A DNA stretch of 64,000 nt from Spirometra erinaceieuropaei (lineage: Eukaryota; Platyhelminthes; Cestoda; Diphyllobothriidea; Diphyllobothriidae): positions 1,015,217 through 1,079,216 of the forward strand of contig CACRXP010000030.1 in the NCBI GenBank assembly GCA_902702965.1. Reading direction: 5' to 3'. The position numbers were made by a program, and so were the translations under genes. Positions 56,371 to 64,000 of this stretch are shown here, one piece after another. How positions within the stretch are numbered: position 1 is the stretch's first letter; each line of letters begins with the position of its first letter. The notes under the pieces were generated by a model. That model was not told where the DNA came from and did no database searches. It saw only the letters and a list, made by a program, of their open reading frames with translations.

Positions 56371-57352
56371 GACGGTCTGCAATCGATCTCACAAAGTACT
56401 AACTGAAATTCTGAAGTGTTCCTCGATTAGCAAGGACTACTTAAGTAAGGCTATAGTACTCACCATCGCCTCGCATAATTCTGAGATATTTCAATCACGC
56501 CAGGGTGCCGGCTTTTGAGAGTGTTTCATTTCGACCAACTGCAAAAGGCCCGCACGGCAAAGTAGGACCATATATGAAGTGTGAATTTTTTTTCACTGAT
56601 TTTAAACGTGTCAATAAATTCAAATATATTTTTTTTAAAAAACGCGCACGTAAACGGCAACTCTTCAGTTCATTTGGTAGACATTCAGTTCTCCGTAAAA
56701 TTTCGCAGACAAAGGAAAGGCATATTTTGGTTCTAAAGTAGTTTTTCGATTCGCGAGCAATTTCTAGCCCAAAGTGCCATTGCATTTGCCTCCGGGGTTT
56801 TCGTTTTTAGGGTATATACTGCTCATGAAAGGAAAATCATGTATTTCCCTGTGCCACTGAAAAGAGGCCCTATAGGGCTCATAGGACTTTCAATTGATAT
56901 AAACTGTATTGTATACTTTACAAGAGGCATTAATAAACAGACACGTACTATGCTATTTGAATGGACATTGCGTGGTCTAAAAAATATTATAATTGGAGAC
57001 ATCTTAAAACAAAAAATTAACTTTCTGTGGGCAAACGCCCCGAAAATAACATGATTTGACACCATACTACTGCAAAAGGGAGTATCGTATGAATGTTTTC
57101 TATAAAATATGGCTGAATTTATAAGGTCATCAAAAATTATTGTGAAAATGCACACCGCGCAAGCGATTATGTTTTGATGAGTGATGTTTTGCAGATGACC
57201 GAAAAAAAAACGTCTAAAAGCTACTATTTAAGTGTCCGAAATATCGATCGATTTTGCCGCATGGTAATCACTATTGCAACCGCATCTCTGCAATCCTTCC
57301 TAATCGGAAACGCGTTTCACAACTTCTGCTAACATTTCGTGAGATCAGTCAC
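56371..57352. mobile_element. Palindromic element P2, diverged copy
   Basis: Left AATCGATCTCACAAAGTACT, right TAACATTTCGTGAGATCAGT; internal GATTAGCAAGGACTACTTAA and CTGCAATCCTTCCTAATCGG pair. Diverged more than the 17- and 26.8-kb copies. Confidence 0.6.
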
Positions 57353-57497
57353 TGGGTGGACTTTAAGAAGATATCCTGCTCTGTGTGCTGTCAGGCATGG
57401 TTAAATGGAAAAGTAACCAAAATTTACCTCGATGTTGGGAGGATGTCCTCCTGCATATACATGTGTATCCTGTTTTCTTTTAGCATTCAGAGATCAT

Positions 57498-58770
57498 ATT
57501 GTAAATGTGCTATCTCATGAAATGTTGAACAAAATTTCGAAACGTGTTTTTGATTAAAAAAAATCACCTCAGCATCATCCTGAGATATTTAGTCACCAAG
57601 ATGTTACATGTTGAAAGAGTTTCTTTTTGGCAGTTTGCAAAAAATGGGTATATGAATGGCACGCACTCTACCCACTAATTTTTCATATTCTTATAGACTC
57701 AGTAATATTTTATATGAAATACTCACAGAAGTATTCGGTGAGATTTGGTTTGGTAGCTTAACCTGATGGACACAATACTGCTGGGGTTGGAAGTAGGCGT
57801 TAGGATTAGGGGTTATGGTTAGGAGTTAGGGGTTATGGCAAGGAGTTAGTGTTAGTGGTTGGGATTAAAGGTTAGGTTTAGGGATAAGGGTTATCATTGG
57901 ATGTTATGGTTAGGGGTTAGCGCAACTATTTCACAACCACTCAAAGTACACTCGCCCACCCCCAATAGCCTTTCTTGACCTCGTCCTCTCTGCGTTCCCC
58001 GGCCCCAGCTGTAAAAACCCCTCTTACCACCGGTCTCGTATTAGGGGCGGTCGAGGTTTGTTTACTTCAGGTGGAGCTACAAAACCACGTCCGACCAAAT
58101 ATTCTTTCTTGTACTCCTTTAGTAGACGATTACGTTTTCCACGAGCGTTATGTTTGGAGGGGGTATCCGTCCGTTTTAAAAAGCTGTCTACTCTTGAGAT
58201 TTTTTAATACCGCGAAATCTCTATTCATACAGCCTCGCGTTAGCACATTTATTTATGCTGCTTATTAAGCGCACAACCTGGTCCAACTCCATTATACAAT
58301 TTTATGAGTTCTGTATGATATCTTCCTGATATCTCAGATATATGTGTGATTTTGCTTTGACGGAAATTATACGGCATTTAGACTGGAAACCTTTTGGGTA
58401 AGTGTGACAGCAGGTGAAGACCAAAATTACACGGAAATCGAAACAGTTTTTTGATACTGGAAGATAATCTTTCCTAAAATATTAAGTTTAAAGATGATAT
58501 TTTTTACGAAATGAGTATGGGAAAAAATATTTTATTTGTGTTTTCTACAGAATATGCTTGATTTTATGAGAACTTTTACAATCAACGGGAAAATATTCAT
58601 AATATTCAAGTAGTCATGCTTACCAAGTGTAATTTTTGCTGGCGGCCGGGCGTGTCTGAAATATTTTGTGATTATACCGCATATTCGTTAGTATTGTAAT
58701 CCTACTTAAGTGGTCTTTTAGAATCGAAAACATATTTTAGAATTTCGATTGCCATTTTGTGAGTGGTATT
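57498..58770. mobile_element. P2-like element interrupted by element T
   Basis: The left end TGCTATCTCATGAAATGTTG and right end AATTTCGATTGCCATTTTGTGAG are P2-like. From about 57745 to 58095 the sequence is element T: GATGGACACAATACTG, TTAGGG-type repeats, GCGTTCCCCGGCCCCAGCTG and TTCAGGTGGAGCTACA. Element T therefore inserted into a P2 copy. Confidence 0.6.
57780..57925 (+). repeat. Degenerate TTAGGG telomere-like array
   Basis: GGATTAGGGGTTATGG and GGAGTTAGGGG units, inside the element T segment. Confidence 0.85.
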
Positions 58771-59424
58771 TTCTTTGCTCTTAATTCAAACGACCAAAGA
58801 TTTATCCAGGAACGCTTCATAAAATCGCAGCTGAGGGCGAAACACAAGCACAACACGTATAGCGCACAATGCTTTTAGCCATCGGAGCATAGTCGCCGTG
58901 TGAACGATGAAAAGTGCAGAAAGTTCATAAAAATAGTCTCAACAAGAGAACACTATAAGTGAGTACTCTACTTAACTTTTGTATACTTGTCATTTGAAAT
59001 ATTAAGTGCAGAATTCCGAATGAAATATTCTTCCGGCGTGAATGTTTCAGGTCCAAACTGAGCAAAAATAGTCTAAGTCTGCACGTCCTGTTCTTACCTC
59101 CGCATCCCAGTCGAATGAAAACGGCTTTTTCAACAACAAGAAAACTAATTTTCCGCCTGGAATCTGAAACGACCACGATCGAGCTTGGATTACGACTTGG
59201 CCAGCGAATAGTCCGCGAAACAAACGTGAGATTTCACTGCCAACAGCCGCAGTGCGAACGTGCGCCGATAAGGCTTATGACCACCTGGCCGACCGGTCAG
59301 CAGACCAATGAATCACCGTAGGCGAGACCGGAAGAGCGAAACTTCCGTCTTAGTCAACCAGGCGTACTGGAGCCTGTGGCAACCTGAGCGTGTCCAGACG
59401 TGGGCGGGACAGGCCGGACTAGTA

Positions 59425-59500
59425 AGGTAAGGATCGCTAGGACAAGAGTTTTATTAGCCTGACGTTTCGGATTCCTGCTCGAATCCATCATCAGAGACAA
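59425..59500 (-). mobile_element. Penelope-like 3'-end fragment with hairpin (copy d)
   Basis: Minus strand at 59494-59461: CUGAUGA-U-GGAUUC-GAGCAG-GAAUCC-GAAA-CGUC, a perfect six-pair stem, then AGGCTAATAAAACTCTTGTC. Confidence 0.6.
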
Positions 59501-59575
59501 TAGCAGATACCGGTGGTCCACGCACAAGTGGCTGCGGTATTAATAGGATGCAGTCGCCATGCTACCGCATACCTA

Positions 59576-60358
59576 CAGTGCGTTACCTATCTCATGAAAT
59601 CTGATAACGGAATCTGATGAGAGAATTTCTGAACGCCTTTAACGTTGAGCATTTTGTTCGCTCATCCACTTTCTTCAATAAAATGTCCTTGTCTTTTGCA
59701 GAAATTGTGTTTACATAATTATATCAACTAAAATATCAGTAACTTTGAGCGAAAATGGACGTTGGAATATATTCGTGCAATTTCCTATGTTAATACATGT
59801 CCTAGACTCCGGTTAAGCATCTGAGCGACTTTTCCGTTGAAAGGGCAGTAATTTACCCGCGAGAGTTTAAATAAACAGATTTAGTCGAACTTGAAAATTT
59901 ATTTTATGTCCGATGTTAACCATGTTAATCAACCTCCTAACACAGAGGTCATTTTAAGAAAATCAGAAGTTTTATCAATTCCTAAATGTCATATTAGCAG
60001 ATCTGTGCGATTTGGTGCCCTAAAATGCTGTAATAACGTTAAAATGGGTTGAAATTGTTTTGCCGTTTGGAAAATTCTACCTGATGTCATCTAAATGAGC
60101 GCCACCGAAAGAGCGTTTCCAGCTTTAAACATGTGAAACACTACTTGTCATGTAGTTTAGGCAAGTGGGGCGGAAGGTCGGGTACAAAATACACGGGAAT
60201 CGAAAAAGCTTTTTAACACTGGAAGATACTCTTTCCTAAAGTATAAAGTTTGAAGATGATAGTTGTTACCAAATAAGCATGAGAAAAAATATTTTGTGTT
60301 TTCTATAGAATATGTTTGAGTTTATGAGAACTTCTACTACCAATGGGAAAATATTCAT
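59576..60358. mobile_element. P2-like remnants
   Basis: TACAGTGCGTTACCTATCTC at the left and a later block (AGATACTCTTTCCTAAAGTA, TTTTCTATAGAATATGTTTG) that resembles the 58.4-58.6 kb P2-like sequence. The element is heavily diverged and I cannot fix its right end. Confidence 0.4.
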
Positions 60359-60464
60359 CTTAGTCAACAGGCGTTCTGGAGCTTGTAGCAAACTGAGCTT
60401 GCAGGCAGGACTAGTCAAGTCACTGAGTGTTTGCAGGCGTTGCAAATGATATACATTATGAAGA

Positions 60465-61265
60465 AGGAGACACGATCGCTGGGACAAGAGCTTTATTAGC
60501 CCGCCGTTTCGGATTCCTGCTCGAACCCATCATCAGAGACAAAAAGCAGATACGTGTGGTTCATGTACAAGGGGCTGCAGTGTTTGTAGGATGCAGTCAT
60601 CATGCCACCGCATACCTACGAATATTCACGGCTTCCCCATCCCCTTCATCAAGGATCGTTGCACTTAGTGTGATGACTGTTCGATGGCCGATATCGTGTC
60701 GTTAATTGCTGCAATTTCATCACTTGTTCGATGCTGGTGTGATGATTGCTCGACCAACTGACCCACCGACCCTGGAGTTGGGAATAGTGTTCACTTGTGC
60801 GCTCCCCGCGTGGCTAATTACTCCGCCTAGGCGAAGTCTCAGCACCGAGTATGGAGGGGGAAGGTCATTGCACTTGTTAATGGAATGGGTGCCAGTAAAC
60901 CATGACTCAGCAGCTCGTGGCTCACGCGTTTGTCACCTCTAGCGAGAATTTCGGCCTCGTCGAATTTGAATGCGTGGCTGGATCTAATCGAATAAGCCGC
61001 AACTTGAGAGCTGGCGTCATTTCTCCGCACTGCTGCAGCGTGTCCGGCAATTCGCGTTCGGAGCTGTCTCCGACGTAACTGCTTTGTTCGCAACTGTACC
61101 TGATCCGATAAACGACTCCACACGTTTCTCGCCGTGGCAGCGGGTTTTTCGAATTCATTAACTGACGTTTGATGGCTGTCTCCGGTGTGTGTTCAACTCC
61201 AGCCTAATAAAGCTCTTGTCCCAGCGATCGTGTCTCCTTCGTCAAGACTGCTTCCTGGGACTGGT
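60465..61265 (-). mobile_element. Penelope-like element PLE-6 with inverted ends
   Basis: Left GAGACACGATCGCTGGGACA, AGAGCTTTATTAG; right the reverse complement (CTAATAAAGCTCTTGTCCCA, GCGATCGTGTCTC) at 61204-61236. The 3' hairpin (copy e, 60504-60536) lies just inside the left end. Confidence 0.8.
60839..61158 (-). pseudogene. PLE-6 GIY-YIG endonuclease, frameshifted
   Basis: NPLPRRETCGVVYRIRYSCE, QSSYVGDS in one frame and RELRTRIAGHAAAVRRNDAS, SQVAAYSIRSSHAFKFDEAE in another. VVY and YVG stand for the GIY and YIG motifs. Same subfamily as PLE-3. Confidence 0.8.
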
Positions 61266-61724
61266 CTCTTAGCTTCTATTGACGATATACATAATCTTAC
61301 CCCGAACTCTAGGAACCAATAGGAAGATGGGGAACTGTGGGAGACACGCCTTACAACACACCCGACAAACCGCATAGTTTGCTACAGGTTCCGCTGACTA
61401 CTGATAGTACATAGTTTGTACATCACAGGAAGTGAAGATTACTAGTGTCCTAGACAGTGCTCGGTGGATTTTGGCTTGCAGAGGATCTGCCTCGCCCCCA
61501 TTATTTGCACGACTGTCATGCCCCCAGTGGCTAGACGGGATTAAGAAGACCGAAAAGGAGCAAAGACGCGACGGTGAATAGAGTTGGACAGCTCATCGGC
61601 GTGAGCCATACACGACCTGATCCTTAACTCAGTACGCGCTAGGCCCCGTGGGCGGATCCCAGGTCTTACATAAGTCAGAATTTGCCTTTTTAAATTTCCT
61701 TTGAAATTAAACAAGGCCAGTTGA

Positions 61725-61880
61725 AATTGGAGTTCATATACCAGAAAAAACACGGGGAAAGCTGGGGGACCCCCTGACGAGCCGAACCCCTCGTAGTTGC
61801 GTCAGGCAGCGGCATAAGATCGGCGAAACACGCGTGTCTGGGCTTTTAGCTAATACCTGTGTTGTTGGTACGGTAAATAA
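61725..61880 (+). mobile_element. Hammerhead repeat HR, copy 5 (head region only)
   Basis: Leader GGAGTTCATATACCAGAAAA, ribozyme H6, then GGGCTTTTAGCTAATACCTG and GTACGGTA. The HR body is missing, as in copy 4. Confidence 0.75.
61761..61850 (+). ncRNA. Type I hammerhead ribozyme (H6), core intact
   Basis: Core CUGACGA, stem II GCCGA/UCGGC with inner hairpin, GAAA, helix III strand CACGCGUGUC with C17 at 61838, then UGGGC. Helix I: the closing pair next to the core is C opposite U, otherwise CCC/GGG pairs. Invariant core bases are all present. Confidence 0.76.
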
Positions 61881-61884
61881 TTGC

Positions 61885-62700
61885 ATAAGTCAGAACGCTA
61901 TTCAAATCGCACCAAGAAATAACTATTAGTATTATTATTATCATCATCATTGTAGGACTCTTACTTCAAAGCAGACACCGGTCCACACGTCAAAGGGCCA
62001 TGGCGAATTATGAGATTGTGGCTGTCCGTTTTCGTGGCAGCCGGGAAGACCTCTTTCTGTTCTTTACTTTTTGTCCGTCTCACTGTCAATCGAGGACTTC
62101 AAACTAGCATGACGGGAGTTCGAGGCCATTGGTCTCTGCGTTCTTCTCTGATTGGCCGCGGACAGACAAAGCTCAAACGCACGTGCTGTGGACAGAGCAT
62201 CTCAACGGTCGTCACGGACGACTTGGTGTTTCGTTTTGCCTAGCTGCTTGCGCATTCTCTAGCTTTACTAAAAGCTTCTCCAACAACCCTCTTTCTCGTC
62301 CCTAATTTCTGGTTTTAGAATCTTTGCTTTTGTTGACCCAGCGCATCTGGGCAATGGTTTCAAAAACATCAGACGTATTATGGTAAGGAATGTGCCGAAC
62401 TGTTACGAAGAAGAACACCCAAGTATTGCCCTCACACCCTCTTCTCCCACTCCCATACACCAGTGAACCGTCCTAAACTGTCGAATGCTGGAAGGTGGGA
62501 GTAGGTGCGGTGGTCTTGGGGGTGGGCGTCCGTCTAATGTGTACCACACGCGTGCACGGGAATAGTTAAAGACCCACGTCGCACTGGCACGGATAAGCTA
62601 ACGAAAATTTACTGAGTTGCGCCCAATTTCAGCCGTCGTGGTGGGAATAATGTTGCGGTTTATGCTTAGAACGCAGTAAACGCTGGACAAAATTATTCGG
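61885..62700. other. Unassigned stretch
   Basis: A short imperfect ATT/ATC triplet run at about 61928-61950; otherwise nothing recognised. Confidence 0.5.
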
Positions 62701-62721
62701 TGTGCTTCCAGATGGAAACAA

Positions 62722-63261
62722 GTGCTTACGAGAGACTGCAAAAGTAGTTCAAGATTTGTAAAAAAGAAGCATTCAGCCTTTACCTCATTCGCAAAGAATA
62801 CTTCATTCTCGACCTCATTATCGCTTTCCTTCTTTGCGACAGTTGCTTATCCCAGTTTGAAGGAATATTTCCCCGGAATGAATTTAAAGCAAGCAAGGAC
62901 AGCAGAATTTAATGGTACCACAAAATTTCGCGACGGCTTCTCAACTGCTGCCGGGCGTTGCATAACATGTACTTGTGGATGTAAGTACATTGGGCGAACG
63001 CAAAGGAAACTGGCAGCCAGAGCAGTTGAGCACCTGCCTAAATGGCTTCTAAAGCAGGAGAATAAGACTCCAGGGTCTTCCGTTACAAAACATCTCCTTG
63101 ATAGGGGCCATTCGGTTGACCCTAAAACGTCATTTCGAGTATTAGTTCGAGCACGAACTACTCGGTTATTGCGCTACCTGGAGGCAGCCTATATACGCCG
63201 CGAGAAACCCAACCTATGTAAACAGTTAGACCACGTGGTCAACCTCAGCTTGCCCTGGTAG
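62722..63261 (+). CDS. Penelope-like GIY-YIG endonuclease ORF (5'-truncated)
   Basis: 179 codons open to a TAG at the family end. GMNLKQARTAEFNGTTKFRD leads into GRCITCTCGCKYIGRTQRKL (Cys-rich GIY-YIG start), ARAVEHLPKWLLKQENK, VTKHLLDRGHSVDPKTSFRV, LLRYLEAAYIRREKPNLCKQ, LDHVVNLSLPW. The catalytic Arg and the Glu of LEAAYI are present. No reverse transcriptase upstream; the first 40-50 codons do not look like the family and the start codon is arbitrary. Possibly recent, because the frame is intact. Confidence 0.78.
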   Translation: MLTRDCKSSSRFVKKKHSAFTSFAKNTSFSTSLSLSFFATVAYPSLKEYFPGMNLKQARTAEFNGTTKFRDGFSTAAGRCITCTCGCKYIGRTQRKLAARAVEHLPKWLLKQENKTPGSSVTKHLLDRGHSVDPKTSFRVLVRARTTRLLRYLEAAYIRREKPNLCKQLDHVVNLSLPW

Positions 63262-63530
63262 AGCCGAGCCCTTTTGATTTTCGAAATCCCTGGGCATGCC
63301 TAGATCCCCATTTTCATTCCTATGTTGCATTTTGAAGTTACCATTTTAATCAATTAGTATACGCGCAGTCCACGTTGACCTTGCTGTTTTACATTGATTT
63401 GCTCTGTCGAAATTCAAACCTTTGTACCTTTCTCACTTGTTATTTCTGTTATGCAACGACCGGCAGCAGTTGAGAAGCCGTCGCGAAATTTTGTGGTACC
63501 ATTAAATTCTGCTAATCCCAGTTTGTAGGC
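62722..63530 (+). mobile_element. Penelope-like element PLE-4, 3' part
   Basis: A GIY-YIG-encoding end followed by a 3' region whose last part (63447-63513) is the reverse complement of 62901-62967 inside the ORF (66 of 67 bases by eye). The 52.2-52.8 kb copy has the same plan. Confidence 0.83.
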
Positions 63531-63705
63531 TCAGCGGTTGCGTGGCATGAACCACACCGTCTATCGCCTGCTACAGGATGCTGTGGATCGATAACTAGCG
63601 GTCTCGAAGATTTAAAATTAGGAACAGGGAAATTAGCGAGACCCTCTTTATTCTGGTTGGGAGAGCACAAGCAGTCTGGTAGGTAGCGTCGTCAAGGATT
63701 AAGTA

Positions 63706-64000
63706 CAGTGCGTGACCGATCTCATGAAATGCTAGCCGAAGTTCTGAAATGCGTTTCCGATCAGGAAGGATTACTTAGGTGGGGTTGTAATATTGCTTAG
63801 CATGCAGCATAATCCTATAGCATTTAGGACTCGACAGGATGTCGGCTTTTGAACGCACTTCTTTTAGACCTCATGCGGGAACCACATTTGGTAAAAAATA
63901 ACTATTTAATTAGCATGCATTTTTCCTACTGAATTTCGATGGTCTTATAAATTCAAGTATATTTTATGGAAAACATACACCAACATATGATTTCTTTTAT
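63706..64000. mobile_element. Palindromic element P2, left part, cut by window edge
   Basis: TA-CAGTGCGTGACCGATCTCAT, AGGAAGGATTACTTAGGTGG, GACTCGACAGGATGTCGGCT and GAATTTCGATGGTCTTATAA match the left arm of P2. Confidence 0.82.

Overview
This window looks like repeat-rich nuclear DNA from an invertebrate animal. A flatworm, possibly a large-genome tapeworm, is my best guess. The guess rests on style (Penelope-like elements, tRNA-derived SINEs, hammerhead-ribozyme repeats like schistosome Sm-alpha, degenerate TTAGGG-type arrays, assembly gaps) and not on a diagnostic marker. No bacterial operons, rRNA genes or CRISPR arrays are visible.

The only host gene I can support is the 5' part of a filamin gene on the minus strand. 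Six coding exons (29459-29099, 16667-16555, 16100-15716, 7640-7522, 6959-6722, 2831-2631) have consensus splice sites and compatible phases. They encode 472 complete codons: an acidic N-terminus, CH1, CH2 and the first two filamin Ig repeats. The gene continues beyond position 1. Its introns (454 bp to 12.4 kb) are filled with mobile elements.

Region by region: 0.1-1.2 kb palindromic TA-flanked elements; 1.86-2.23 kb tRNA SINE; 2.6-7.6 kb filamin exons 6 to 4; 9.05-9.5 kb hammerhead repeat; 9.7-10.7 kb palindromic element; 10.7-11.9 kb tandem plus inverted SINE array; 12.3-12.8 kb hammerhead repeat with two ribozymes 351 bp apart; 14.6-15.4 kb palindromic element; 15.7-16.7 kb filamin exons 3 and 2; 17-18 kb palindromic element; 18.6-18.8 kb telomere-like element; 20.3-21.9 kb Penelope-like element; 23.3-24.3 kb palindromic element; 24.35-25.86 kb stacked Penelope 3' ends; 26.8-27.8 kb palindromic element; 28.5-28.9 kb hammerhead repeat; 29.1-29.5 kb filamin first coding exon. 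Right of the gene: 30.9-32.8 kb abutting palindromic elements; 36.6-37.3 kb CpG-rich tract and a gap; 39.9-41.4 kb inverted SINE pair with a nested palindromic element; 42.0-43.35 kb inverted telomere-like element; 43.4-46.6 kb SINEs; 47.7-48.2 kb inverted SINE pair; 49.1-50 kb palindromic element; 51.2-54.95 kb Penelope copies; a 440-bp gap; 56.4-60.4 kb diverged palindromic elements; 60.5-61.3 kb and 62.7-63.5 kb Penelope copies; and another palindromic element running off the right edge.

The most interesting signal is a dispersed, roughly 351-bp non-coding repeat whose copies carry a type I hammerhead ribozyme core (CUGANGA, stem II, GAAA, palindromic helix III, UH cleavage site). One locus has two such ribozymes exactly 351 bp apart, the architecture of retrozymes and Sm-alpha-like elements. 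A second RNA hairpin with covarying stems and the same flanking strings sits at the 3' ends of several Penelope-like copies.
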